From Actinomycetota bacterium (GTDB lineage Bacteria; Actinomycetota; Actinomycetes; Nanopelagicales; Nanopelagicaceae), in assembly GCA_002737595.1 (NCBI GenBank), contig NSHZ01000004.1, positions 1 through 50,106 of the forward strand: DNA of 50,106 nucleotides. The letters are read 5' to 3'. The position numbers and the translations under genes were made by a program. Below are positions 17,445 through 26,015 of the stretch, one piece after another (within the stretch, counting starts at the first letter, position 1; every line of letters starts with the position of its first letter). The notes under the pieces are model-generated. The model saw only the letters and a program-made list of their open reading frames with translations. It was not told where the DNA came from and made no database searches.

Positions 17445-19100
17445 ATGTCCCTCAAGCGCGCGATATCTGCCGCGGCCATTTTCTCGATCATCGTTCCGAC
17501 AGGTCTTTTCATGTCAGCTGCTGGAAGTACAGCAGCTACATCGCAAGTGACCTTCCTGTCGGAAGATGTCCCTGCTGGTCTTGATTATGACGGTCCTTCG
17601 GCCGCCATTCCTGCAAGCCAGGTCGGAATGGTTAACCTCATGGAACCCCTCGTCTATTACAAGAAGTCGGGTAAGTCTCCAACAGGTGTAAACCTCTTGA
17701 AATTTGGTTACAACCCTGCTGATTTCCAAGGTCGCCTTGCTGAATCAGTCACCAAGAATGGTCTCGTTTGGACCTTCAAACTTCGCAAGAATGTTGTTGG
17801 TTGCAAGGGCGAGAAGTTCACCGCCGATGACGTGATTTACACCTTTGCTCGTGCCAAGTCAGTATCTGGCGCTGCTCCAATCGGATACTTCCTTTCTGCC
17901 GTTGGTGGCATCAAGGATTTCGCCACGTTCGATGGCAAAGTTCCACTTGGTGATGAAGTAAAGAAGATCGACGATTACACCGTGCAGATCACGCAGGAGA
18001 AAGAAAACAAGCTCTTCCTCCCAGCTCTGACGATCTTCGGCTTGGGAATGTTTGACAAAGAAGGAATGGAAGCCCAAAAGACGGCTACAGATCCTTGGTC
18101 ACATGACTATGCCAACACAGTGAACCTTCCTTCATTCGGTCCTTACTGTCTCTCAAAGTGGACCAAGGGCAGCGAATTCGTACTCACCGCTAATCCTAAG
18201 TACTACGGTGGAAAGCCAGCAATTTCGAAGATTGTGCTCCGTAAGGTTCCACAATCTGCTAACCGTCTCGCAGCCATCCGCACCGGTGCCGCACAGCTCA
18301 CCGAGCGTCTCACCCCGAAGGAGTTCTCAAGCCTTAAGGGTGTTAAGGGTGTTTCTGTTGGCTCTGTTGTAGGTAATGAGTCGCTCTTCTTGAACATGAA
18401 CTACAAGGTTGCCCCATGGGATAACATCAAGGTTCGTCAAGCAGTGGCTTACGCAATCAACTATGACAAGATGATCAAGAATGCCTACTACGGCCAAGCA
18501 AAGAAGTGGAAGAGCCTCGTGCCTTCTACTTACCCGGGCTACTCGGTTCCAAAGACCCAGTACTCCTACGATCCAGCAAAGGCCAAGGCCCTTCTGGCTG
18601 CGTCAGGTTACAAAGATGACGGTTCACTCAAGCTCACTTATGTGGCTGAGAAGGAATCAATTCTCGGACCAGTCGTGACACAGATCAAGGCAGACCTCAA
18701 GGCAATTGGCCTTAACGTTCAGCTCGATCCGCTGCCACAAACGCAATTTGGTGATCGTCAGCTCACAAAGCGCGATCTCCCATTCGCAGTCAATGATCAA
18801 GAGAAGCCGATCGGTGTAGACGCCGGTTATGCGACGTATCTCTTCTTTATTACTGGTGGACTCAACAATATGGATAACTACTCCAGCAAGTTTGTTGACG
18901 ACACCTACCAGGCGATTGCTACTGAAGCAGACACAGTTAAGCGCAATGCTGGCTTAGCAGCTATTCAGGAACAATTGGCTAAGGATGTAGCTTGGGTACC
19001 TGTTGTCGAGTTCGCCACTCAGTGGGCCTTCTCGTCGAAGCTCTCGGGTATTACCTGGCACCCAGATAACTGCGTACGTTTCTTCGATCTCAAGATCTAG
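17445..19100 (+). CDS. ABC transporter substrate-binding protein, family 5 (peptide/opine/nickel type)
   Basis: Extracellular solute receptor of a Dpp/Opp-type importer, 551 residues. A signal peptide (basic start MSLKR, hydrophobic core, then AAGSTAAT) fills the first 30 or so residues. The cluster 5 pattern follows: GLVWTFKLRKNV, GEKFTADDVIYTF, the conserved VRQAVAYAINYDKM and the closing KDVAWVPVVE. No cysteine is found near the cleavage site, so there is no lipobox, which is unusual for a single-membrane bacterium. The ribosome site AAAGGAG is at 17431-17437. Two permease genes and a fused ATPase gene follow in order. The ligand is unknown; family members bind peptides, opines, sugars or nickel complexes. 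Confidence 0.92.
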   Translation: MSLKRAISAAAIFSIIVPTGLFMSAAGSTAATSQVTFLSEDVPAGLDYDGPSAAIPASQVGMVNLMEPLVYYKKSGKSPTGVNLLKFGYNPADFQGRLAESVTKNGLVWTFKLRKNVVGCKGEKFTADDVIYTFARAKSVSGAAPIGYFLSAVGGIKDFATFDGKVPLGDEVKKIDDYTVQITQEKENKLFLPALTIFGLGMFDKEGMEAQKTATDPWSHDYANTVNLPSFGPYCLSKWTKGSEFVLTANPKYYGGKPAISKIVLRKVPQSANRLAAIRTGAAQLTERLTPKEFSSLKGVKGVSVGSVVGNESLFLNMNYKVAPWDNIKVRQAVAYAINYDKMIKNAYYGQAKKWKSLVPSTYPGYSVPKTQYSYDPAKAKALLAASGYKDDGSLKLTYVAEKESILGPVVTQIKADLKAIGLNVQLDPLPQTQFGDRQLTKRDLPFAVNDQEKPIGVDAGYATYLFFITGGLNNMDNYSSKFVDDTYQAIATEADTVKRNAGLAAIQEQLAKDVAWVPVVEFATQWAFSSKLSGITWHPDNCVRFFDLKI

Positions 19101-19140
19101 AGAACGGTTGAGCGGTTATCAATAGTTAAGGAGATCAGCG

Positions 19141-20160
19141 GTGCGAAGGTACGTATTACGAAGGCTTGCAGTAGGTGTACTCCAGGCTCTGGGGATCACG
19201 ATTGCAGTGTTCTTCGTAATACGTGCCTTACCCGCTGATCCTGTTTCTAGGATCGTGGGAATGAATCCCACTCCTGAATCAATTGCGCAAGCAAGGCGCG
19301 CGCTGGGGCTTGATATGAGCCTCTTCCAGCAGCTACTTACATTTTTAGGTTTTCACGGTAACGGTGTCTTTACCGGCTCCCTTGGAACCTCTTGGGTTTC
19401 TGGATCGACGATTCTCTCAGAAATCGCCATCACCTTGCCAACGACTATTCAACTCATTGTCACCTCGTTCATAGTCGCCCTTGCTGTCGCAATTCCTATT
19501 GGAATGGCAACAGCCCGACGACCCGGTGGCAAATTAGATAAGGGCGTTTTCGGGTACGGGCTCTTCGCAGGTGCTCAGCCGGAGTTTTGGTGGGGTTTGA
19601 TTTTTATCTTCGTCTTCTACTTTAAAATGGGAATAGCCCCAGCGCCGCTGGGACTGCTCGATCCAGAGTTGACCGCCCCCGATGCGGTGACCAACTTTGT
19701 CCTCATCGACTCATTAATAGCCGGTGATTTCACCGCTTTCAAGAGCGCTCTCGGGCACCTTGTTCTTCCAGTGCTCACGCTTTCATTTTTGTTGGTGGGA
19801 CCGCTTTTGAAGATGACGCAACAAAGCATGTCGAGAGTCTTATCGAGCGAGTTTATTCTTTACCAACAAGCTTCTGGATTAGAAAAGAAATCGATCGGAC
19901 GTTCTACACTTCGATCAGCCCTAGCTCCCATCATCACGCTGACCGGTATCCTCTTCGGATTCATGCTCAGCGGTGCTGTTTTGGTTGAATCGGTCTTCTC
20001 GCTTAATGGTCTCGGACAGTATTCAGTTGCTGCGGTCCTTAATCTCGATTTCCCTGCAGTACAAGGTGTCATCCTGGTCATTTCTGTAATCTCGCTCTTT
20101 GTCTATCTCGTCTTGGATCTGCTGCTCGCGAAGATCGATCCAAGAATCTTGGTAAAATGA
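19141..20160 (+). CDS. ABC transporter permease, DppB type
   Basis: First membrane subunit of the importer, 339 residues with about six membrane segments. The N-terminus MRRYVLRRLAVGVLQALGIT is characteristic of DppB/OppB, as is LPADPVSRIVG. The EAA-loop region reads YQQASGLEKKSIGRSTLRSA, the contact site for the ATPase, and the C-terminus LLAKIDPRILVK matches the family's DPR ending. The GTG start at 19141 is preceded by AAGGAG. It overlaps the next permease by 4 nt. Genes for receptor, two permeases and ATPase are in the standard order. Confidence 0.93.
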   Translation: MRRYVLRRLAVGVLQALGITIAVFFVIRALPADPVSRIVGMNPTPESIAQARRALGLDMSLFQQLLTFLGFHGNGVFTGSLGTSWVSGSTILSEIAITLPTTIQLIVTSFIVALAVAIPIGMATARRPGGKLDKGVFGYGLFAGAQPEFWWGLIFIFVFYFKMGIAPAPLGLLDPELTAPDAVTNFVLIDSLIAGDFTAFKSALGHLVLPVLTLSFLLVGPLLKMTQQSMSRVLSSEFILYQQASGLEKKSIGRSTLRSALAPIITLTGILFGFMLSGAVLVESVFSLNGLGQYSVAAVLNLDFPAVQGVILVISVISLFVYLVLDLLLAKIDPRILVK

Positions 20161-20966
20161 TGCAAAAGCGCAAGATTGATCCACTCCTGCTTATTGGCCT
20201 AGTAATTATCGCTGGATCGCTCTTCTTGGCGGTCTTTGGCAATTCCCTTGCACCATATGATCCACAAGAACCCGTAGGTGACTTCTCTATGCCACCTTCT
20301 GCGGACCACTGGTTTGGTACAGATGGATCAGGGCTTGATGTATTTAGTCGAGTACTTGCTGCGCCACGAGTGGATGTAGCAATCGCAGTGACTGCCGCAA
20401 TTGTTTCAGCTTTCTTGGGTACTGGGATCGGTCTATACGCGGGTTATTTCACCGGACGGTTCTCTGAAATTGTGATGCGAATTTCAGATATTTTGCAGTC
20501 ATTCCCTGTGTTTATTCTGGCAATGGTGCTCGTTACGCTTACGGGAAGAAACGTTGTCAACCTCATCTTCGTGCTTGCCTTCCTATACACGCCGATTTTT
20601 GTGAGGCTCACCCGAAGCGAAGTTTTAACTCAACGGACTCGCACTTACGTTGAAGCAGCCCGTGCCACCGGAAATTCAGAATTCCAAATTGCGACGCGTC
20701 ACGTACTTCGAAATTCGCTTGCACCATCCCTTGTGCAGCTTTCAGTTACTGTTGGTTTTGGAATTCTCCTCACTGCGGGTTTGAGTTTTGTGGGTGCAGG
20801 TGTGCGGCCACCGACACCTGAGTGGGGGATCATGATTGCATCAGGGGCTCCCAACATCATTCTCAACGAATGGTGGACATCAATTTTCCCGGGTATTGCT
20901 ATTTCTATTACCGTTTTTGGATATGCAGCCGCAGGCAATGCAATCGAACGTTGGGCTCGCAAATAA
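20157..20966 (+). CDS. ABC transporter permease, DppC type
   Basis: Second membrane subunit, 269 residues with about six membrane segments. The periplasmic motif HWFGTDGSGLDVFSRVL is the family hallmark (HxxGTDxxGRD...). The EAA loop reads TYVEAARATGNSEFQIATRHV. The closing GAGVRPPTPEWGIMIASG is also typical. The ATG is inside the stop of the DppB-type gene (ATGA), and the TAA shares one base with the ATG of the ATPase gene (TAATG), so the three genes are translationally coupled. Confidence 0.93.
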   Translation: MMQKRKIDPLLLIGLVIIAGSLFLAVFGNSLAPYDPQEPVGDFSMPPSADHWFGTDGSGLDVFSRVLAAPRVDVAIAVTAAIVSAFLGTGIGLYAGYFTGRFSEIVMRISDILQSFPVFILAMVLVTLTGRNVVNLIFVLAFLYTPIFVRLTRSEVLTQRTRTYVEAARATGNSEFQIATRHVLRNSLAPSLVQLSVTVGFGILLTAGLSFVGAGVRPPTPEWGIMIASGAPNIILNEWWTSIFPGIAISITVFGYAAAGNAIERWARK

Positions 20967-22762
20967 TGACTCCTACAGAACCTCTTCTCAGCACCCATAA
21001 TCTGACCGTCAAATATCCCTATGGTGATGTACAGAATGTTGTCATCGACGAGTTGAATCTTGATCTTTATCCCGGCCAAATCGTGGGACTACTGGGAGAA
21101 AGTGGTTCGGGAAAGTCCTCTTTAGCACTTGCTCTTATGGGTCTGGCTAGGCACCCTGGAGTTGTCAGCGGAGAAGTCAATTTTCGGGGTCAAGATTTAT
21201 TGAAGATGGACGACGAAGAGTTGCGTCAAATTCGCGGTAATTCGATTGGGCTCATTACTCAGAAGCCGCGCCAGGCTCTGGATCCACTTGTTAATGTAGG
21301 TAAGCAGATTTCACGTGTATACCGGGCACATTCACAAGCCTCGAAGGAAGAAGGACAGATTCGTGCAGTAGAACTCCTTAGGTCGGTCGGCATCAATGAT
21401 GCGGAACGCAGGGTGAGTGCTTATCCGCATGAACTCTCTGGCGGGATGGCCCAGCGTGCGCTCATCTCGATGGCTCTTAGCGTCGAGCCAGATCTCTTGG
21501 TCGCAGATGAACCAACGAGTGGTCTGGACGTGACCATCCAAGCTCAATTTCTGGATCGGATGTGGGAGCGGGCCCGCGATGCAAATATTGCTGTTCTAAT
21601 TGTTACCCAGGATGTTGGAATCGTAGCCAACTACTGCGATCGCATTGTGATCATGGAAGACGGAAAGATTATCGAAGATCGGGCCACAGTTGAATTCTTT
21701 GCGGATCCTCACACCGATTATGGTAAGAAATTAATACTTTCCTCTGGGGCGGACGCTAAGACTTCCAACGCGGACATTGCGGTTATCACTTCACCCGAGA
21801 TCTTGCGCGCCACGGACCTGCGAAAAACTTTCGAAGTGGATGGCGGAAAGCGTCTGCAGGCGGTGTCAAATGCGAGTTTCCAAATACATAAGGGACGCTC
21901 GCTAGGTTTAGTAGGTGAGAGTGGGTCGGGGAAGACTACTGTTGGCCGTTTAATTTTGCGATTGGCCGATCCAGACTCCGGAGAAGTATGGTTCAAAGGT
22001 GAGCGAATCGATTCCATTTCGCCGAAGGAGTTTCGCAAGTATCGTTCAAAAATTCAAGCGGTATTTCAAGATCCATTCGACTCTCTCAATCCTCGATGGC
22101 CAATTGAGAGGGTTATTCGTGAACCTCTCGATTTGCATACTCAACTGAGTAAAGAAGAGACGTCGGCGCGTGTGAAGGAACTAGTTTCTTTAGTAGGCCT
22201 CACCGAAGACATTTTGCCGTTACGACCTGGCTCGCTCAGCGCTGGCCAGCAACAACGTGTGAGTCTTGCTCGCGCGCTGGCAACTGAACCAGAATTTCTC
22301 ATTCTCGACGAACCGACATCTGCGCTGCCGCCGGCAGCTCGAGCCGATATGATCCGGCTTCTCAAGTCTTTGCAAGAGCGCTTAGATTTATGTTTTATTT
22401 TTATCTCACACGATCTCAGTACCGTCCGCGAGCTTTGTCACGACATTGCCGTCATGTATCTTTCGGAAATCGTAGAGATGGGGACGTCTGAACAAGTCTT
22501 TAGCGAGCCGAGCCACCCATACACCCGTGCACTACTCGATTCCGTGCTTTTTCATGACCCGAATAATCGACGAGTCGATCGAAAAGTTAAGACAGAACTT
22601 GAAGGTGAGATCCCCAGCCCGGTGGACCTTCCGCAAGGTTGCTATCTCGCCGCACGCTGCCCCATAGCAGAGCAACGCTGTCGCGACGAACATCAAGAAT
22701 TGATACAGATTGGGCCGTCCAGATCGGTGCGCTGCTGGAAGTCGGTAGAGGCCAGTAAGTGA
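20966..22762 (+). CDS. Fused dipeptide/oligopeptide ABC transporter ATPase (DppD-DppF type), asymmetric ATP sites
   Basis: Two ATP-binding domains in one 598-residue chain, energising the importer encoded upstream. Domain 1 has Walker A GESGSGKS (44-51) and signature LSGGM (157-161), but the H-loop histidine is Gln215 (VTQD). Domain 2 has Walker A GESGSGKT (317-324), a changed signature LSAGQ (424-428), a D-loop SALP with Pro455 in place of Asp, and a normal H-loop His482. One composite site therefore looks degenerate and the other nearly canonical. A C-terminal oligopeptide-transporter region with four Cys (559, 565, 572, 590) is present. The start is ATG 20966, one base into the previous stop. 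It overlaps the second GMC gene, tying transport to oxidation. Confidence 0.92.
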   Translation: MTPTEPLLSTHNLTVKYPYGDVQNVVIDELNLDLYPGQIVGLLGESGSGKSSLALALMGLARHPGVVSGEVNFRGQDLLKMDDEELRQIRGNSIGLITQKPRQALDPLVNVGKQISRVYRAHSQASKEEGQIRAVELLRSVGINDAERRVSAYPHELSGGMAQRALISMALSVEPDLLVADEPTSGLDVTIQAQFLDRMWERARDANIAVLIVTQDVGIVANYCDRIVIMEDGKIIEDRATVEFFADPHTDYGKKLILSSGADAKTSNADIAVITSPEILRATDLRKTFEVDGGKRLQAVSNASFQIHKGRSLGLVGESGSGKTTVGRLILRLADPDSGEVWFKGERIDSISPKEFRKYRSKIQAVFQDPFDSLNPRWPIERVIREPLDLHTQLSKEETSARVKELVSLVGLTEDILPLRPGSLSAGQQQRVSLARALATEPEFLILDEPTSALPPAARADMIRLLKSLQERLDLCFIFISHDLSTVRELCHDIAVMYLSEIVEMGTSEQVFSEPSHPYTRALLDSVLFHDPNNRRVDRKVKTELEGEIPSPVDLPQGCYLAARCPIAEQRCRDEHQELIQIGPSRSVRCWKSVEASK

Positions 22763-24363
22763 TGGTCGCATTCCACGACGAGGTTAACGTGCTTGTTGTT
22801 GGCGCCGGCGCTGCCGGGGCGGCTTTCACGTGGCGATTAGCCAGCAAGGGAGTCGCAGTTACTTGCCTGGAACAAGGCGAGTGGCAAAGTCCCGAAAGTT
22901 CACTCACCGCTTTGGAAAATTGGGAATCGAAGAGACTTCGAGAGCGTTCGCCTAATCCAAACATCCGGCGCAACACTGCTGACTACCCAATCCTTGATGA
23001 CACATCCATCATTAAACCCGCCATTTTCAATGGAGTTGGTGGAAGTACAATTCTCTGGTCGGCTCATACACCACGATTTAGGCCTTCAGATTTTCGAGTA
23101 AAAAGTTTGGATGGAGTTGGCGCAGATTGGCCAATCTCTTATTGGGATTTGGCGGAGTACTACGAGATAAACGACGAGATGATGGGAACTTCCGGCCAAC
23201 ACGGCGATCCTGGAAATCCACCTCGCACTCCACGCACCACACCACCTGTACCACTTGGATTAGCGGGGGCACGAATTGCCGAAGCCCTCAATGATTTGAA
23301 GTGGCATTGGTGGCCCTCGGATGGAAATATTTTGACTTTGGATCGCGGTTCGAGAAAGGCATGCAACGGCTGTGGCCCATGCGAAATGGGTTGCGCGAAT
23401 GGGGCCCGCGCATCGGTAGATATTACTTACTGGCCTGCAGCTCTCGCCCTAGGAGCTGAATTACGCACTGGAGCTACGGTTCGACGAGTTTTAGTTGATG
23501 CAAGCGGACGCGCCTCGGGGGTTGAGTGGGTTGATCACACTGGTCAAGAGCGCGTGACTCACGCAAATATCGTGGTGATGGCGTGCAATGGCGTAGGAAC
23601 CCCCCGAATCCTGCTCAATAGCGTTTCTAAAGAACACCCACGCGGCCTCGGTAATTCATCAGACCAACTTGGTCGCAACCTGATGCTGCACCCTATCCCT
23701 GTGGTGACTGGTGTGTTCGACGAAGATGTGCAAAGTTGGTCAGGTAACGATGCTTTTGCGCTACTTATTCAAGAGTTCTACGAAAACGATGAAAGTCGTG
23801 ACTTTAAGCGTGGATATGAAATGCAAGTAACACGTGGACAAGGACCATTGGTGACTGCATTGGGTGGCTTCAGCCACGACATTCCATGGGGACTTGGCCA
23901 TCATGAAGCTTTCGAGAAGTTTTTTGGTCACGTTGCAACTGTTGCCGTTACTTGTGAAGACCTACCCCATCCGAATAATAGGGTCACGATTGACCCATCG
24001 GTGACCGACCGATGTGGAGTTCCTGCGGCTCGTATGTCTTACGAATTAGAAGAGAACAGCAAGAAAATGATTAAGCACGGAGTCAAGAGTGCTACCGCTT
24101 TACTCGTGAAGGCTGGTGCTCGTGAAACCCATGCAAAACCTTTTGCACCTTCTGCAGGATTTCACCTGATGGGGACCGCCCGAATGGGAAGCAATCCGAA
24201 AGATTCTTTTGTTAATCAGGCTTGCCGCTCTCACGATGTACCAAATCTGCTGGTCATTGATGGAAGCGTTTTTGCGAGTGCGGGTGCGGTAAATCCCACT
24301 CCTACCCTTCAAGCTGTGGCGTTAAGGGCAGCTGACCTTCTTAGAGAGGATGCCCTCGTATGA
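22759..24363 (+). CDS. GMC family FAD-dependent oxidoreductase (copy 2)
   Basis: Paralogue of the enzyme at 9101-10708, 534 residues. The FAD motif GAGAAG is at 15-20, the cysteine cluster is C202/C205/C208/C212 (CNGCGPCEMGC), and the catalytic pair is in SAGFHLMGTARMG and GAVNPTPT. Conserved blocks with copy 1 include PNPNIRRN, DFRVKSLDGVG and RASVDITYW in similar order. It has no signal peptide. The start is GTG 22759 (GTGA overlap with the ATPase stop) or ATG 22762 (TGATG); both differ by one residue. It lies in the same transcript as the ABC importer, so the imported compound or a product is the likely substrate. Confidence 0.9.
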   Translation: MMVAFHDEVNVLVVGAGAAGAAFTWRLASKGVAVTCLEQGEWQSPESSLTALENWESKRLRERSPNPNIRRNTADYPILDDTSIIKPAIFNGVGGSTILWSAHTPRFRPSDFRVKSLDGVGADWPISYWDLAEYYEINDEMMGTSGQHGDPGNPPRTPRTTPPVPLGLAGARIAEALNDLKWHWWPSDGNILTLDRGSRKACNGCGPCEMGCANGARASVDITYWPAALALGAELRTGATVRRVLVDASGRASGVEWVDHTGQERVTHANIVVMACNGVGTPRILLNSVSKEHPRGLGNSSDQLGRNLMLHPIPVVTGVFDEDVQSWSGNDAFALLIQEFYENDESRDFKRGYEMQVTRGQGPLVTALGGFSHDIPWGLGHHEAFEKFFGHVATVAVTCEDLPHPNNRVTIDPSVTDRCGVPAARMSYELEENSKKMIKHGVKSATALLVKAGARETHAKPFAPSAGFHLMGTARMGSNPKDSFVNQACRSHDVPNLLVIDGSVFASAGAVNPTPTLQAVALRAADLLREDALV

Positions 24364-24842
24364 GCACTCTACTTGATCGTTTTACTAATGATCTACTGCC
24401 GGGAAATGACCATTGGCCTGCTGCGGTAGAAATAGAAGTCGGCGCAGTCATGCAACAATTGGCCTCGACAGATTCTGAACAACAGTCATTGTTCGATCGC
24501 TTATTAGATTTTCTGGAAAATCATAAGGAGCGTCCTGCTCTTGCCGAGATTCTGGAGGCTAAAGATTCTGAACTTTTCGGTTTTGCAAAGGTGTTGGCCT
24601 TTGAGGCCTACTACACCAACCCAAAAGTACGGGAAGTTGTCGCCAGTCGTTCTATGTACGCAAACCGTCCGCCTCAACCAGCAGGTTTTCCGGTGATTAC
24701 TAGAAGAGTATCTCCGTGGAATGAAGGTGAGATTCTTTGGCGCAGCGATGGCACAGAATGCTCGGATGAAGTGCTGATGGAACAGAAGAAGGATCCCAAG
24801 AAAACCTGGACCGTAGAGGAGATTCGACAATGGCGACATTAA
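24360..24842 (+). CDS. Gluconate 2-dehydrogenase subunit 3-like protein, small partner of GMC oxidoreductase (copy 2)
   Basis: Helical small partner of the preceding GMC enzyme, 160 residues. It shares with copy 1 the segment of type A/T-YYTNPKV and then PPQPAGFPV, followed by a short polar tail. As in copy 1, no Tat or Sec signal peptide is present, so the pair is predicted to be cytoplasmic. It overlaps the GMC gene by 4 nt (ATGA) and the next gene by 13 nt. Family membership is judged from these motifs and the recurring gene pairing; sequence similarity between the two small subunits is much weaker than between the two GMC enzymes. Confidence 0.75.
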   Translation: MSTLLDRFTNDLLPGNDHWPAAVEIEVGAVMQQLASTDSEQQSLFDRLLDFLENHKERPALAEILEAKDSELFGFAKVLAFEAYYTNPKVREVVASRSMYANRPPQPAGFPVITRRVSPWNEGEILWRSDGTECSDEVLMEQKKDPKKTWTVEEIRQWRH

Positions 24843-25141
24843 TCGTGCTTTTTAATTTAAAAGAAGGTGCCAGTGCTGCAGAGTACGAAGCCTGGGCGAA
24901 GAGTAAAGATGTCCCCACGGTTAAGGGCTTATCAAGTGTCGACGATTTCAGGGTCTTCCGATCTTCCGGACTTCTTGGAACAGATGCCGCAGCGCCCTAT
25001 CAATATGTTGAGGTCATCGAAGTAAGCGACATGAACCAATTCGGCATTGATGTTTCTAGCGAGAAAATGCAAGCAATCGCTGCTGAATTTGGTGCCTTCG
25101 CCGATAACCCCACATTCATTTTGGCTGAGCAGAGCGCATAG
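24830..25141 (+). CDS. Small dimeric alpha-beta barrel protein, REDY/HapK-like
   Basis: A 103-residue protein with the alternating pattern of a ferredoxin-like alpha-beta barrel. It begins ATLIVLFNLKEGASAAEYEAW and later has VDDFRVFRSS and YQYVEVIEVSDMNQFG, which resemble the REDY-like protein HapK family; HapK is known from prodigiosin-type pathways, but most members are uncharacterised. The role here could be binding or turning over a small pathway intermediate (inference). It overlaps the previous gene by 13 nt, and an SDR gene follows 8 nt after its stop, so it is in the same operon. Confidence 0.65.
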   Translation: MATLIVLFNLKEGASAAEYEAWAKSKDVPTVKGLSSVDDFRVFRSSGLLGTDAAAPYQYVEVIEVSDMNQFGIDVSSEKMQAIAAEFGAFADNPTFILAEQSA

Positions 25142-25149
25142 GAGTTGTG

Positions 25150-25986
25150 ATGAGTTCATTTCTTGGGAAAACATTGGTGATCACCGGAGCTGGCCGTCGC
25201 GCGGGCCTGGGTGAGGGAATTGCTCAAAAGTTTGCCTCTATGGGAGCCAATGTAGTGATTGGTGATATTGGAAAGACTGACGGAGAGCAATTCCCACAGC
25301 ACGGTGTCGCTACCAAGAGTGAGATGGAATTACTCGCCCAAGATCTTGAAAAATTAGGTCCCGGGAAAATGCAGACCTTTATTTGTGACGTGCGCGTTGA
25401 AAATGAAGTAGAAGCGCTCATAGCTTTTGCAGCAAAGGAGTGTGGATCGGTCGATATTCTCATCAACAACGCTGGAATCGGATATCTCATGAGTCCCATC
25501 GTGGATACGAAAGAAGAGAATTGGGATGCGGTTCTTGATGTAAATCTGAAGGGCACATTTTTGGCGACAAAGCACGCTGCTCGTCAAATGATTTCGCAGG
25601 GGCGCGGTGGTCGCATTATTAATATCGCTTCACAGGCTGCAAAGTCAGGTTTTCCACATGCGGCTGCTTACGTTTCTTCTAAGCATGCCCTGATTGGTTT
25701 TACTCGTACGGCATCAATTGAAATGGGCGCCCACGGCATTACCGTGAACGCGGTGTGTCCCAATCATGTGACTACCGGGCTGGGGGCATGGCAAAACACC
25801 TATTTTTCAGAATTACTTGGCGTGACACATGATGAATATATGTCGGCTATGGCCGCACGTATTCCACTGGGTCGGCCAGGGAGACCAAGTGATGTAGCGA
25901 ATGCGTGCGCTTTCCTAGCAAGCGATGAAGCGGAGTACATCACTGGAGAACCAATGAACGTATCTGGCGGGGAAGAAACACATTAA
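25150..25986 (+). CDS. SDR family oxidoreductase (copy 2)
   Basis: NAD(P)-dependent classical short-chain dehydrogenase, 278 residues. The cofactor motif is TGAGRRAGLG near the N-terminus with an insertion typical of mycofactocin- or carveol-type members; NNAG is at 106-109 and the catalytic set is Ser161, Tyr174 and Lys178. The acidic residue in GDIGK suggests NAD use. The start is taken as ATG 25150, 5 nt after AGGAG; the GTG at 25147 would be only 2 nt from it. It is downstream of the GMC pair and HapK-like gene, consistent with a second oxidation step in one pathway. Without a mycofactocin cluster in view, a mycofactocin link is speculative. Confidence 0.88.
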   Translation: MSSFLGKTLVITGAGRRAGLGEGIAQKFASMGANVVIGDIGKTDGEQFPQHGVATKSEMELLAQDLEKLGPGKMQTFICDVRVENEVEALIAFAAKECGSVDILINNAGIGYLMSPIVDTKEENWDAVLDVNLKGTFLATKHAARQMISQGRGGRIINIASQAAKSGFPHAAAYVSSKHALIGFTRTASIEMGAHGITVNAVCPNHVTTGLGAWQNTYFSELLGVTHDEYMSAMAARIPLGRPGRPSDVANACAFLASDEAEYITGEPMNVSGGEETH

Positions 25987-26015
25987 ATCGGTAACATCAA
26001 CGAGAGGAAGCACGC

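Noticed and set aside
22759..24363. Second GMC gene as a recent exact duplicate of the first
   Set aside because: The two share motifs and gene partners, but many positions differ throughout, so it is an old paralogue rather than a recent copy or an assembly artefact.
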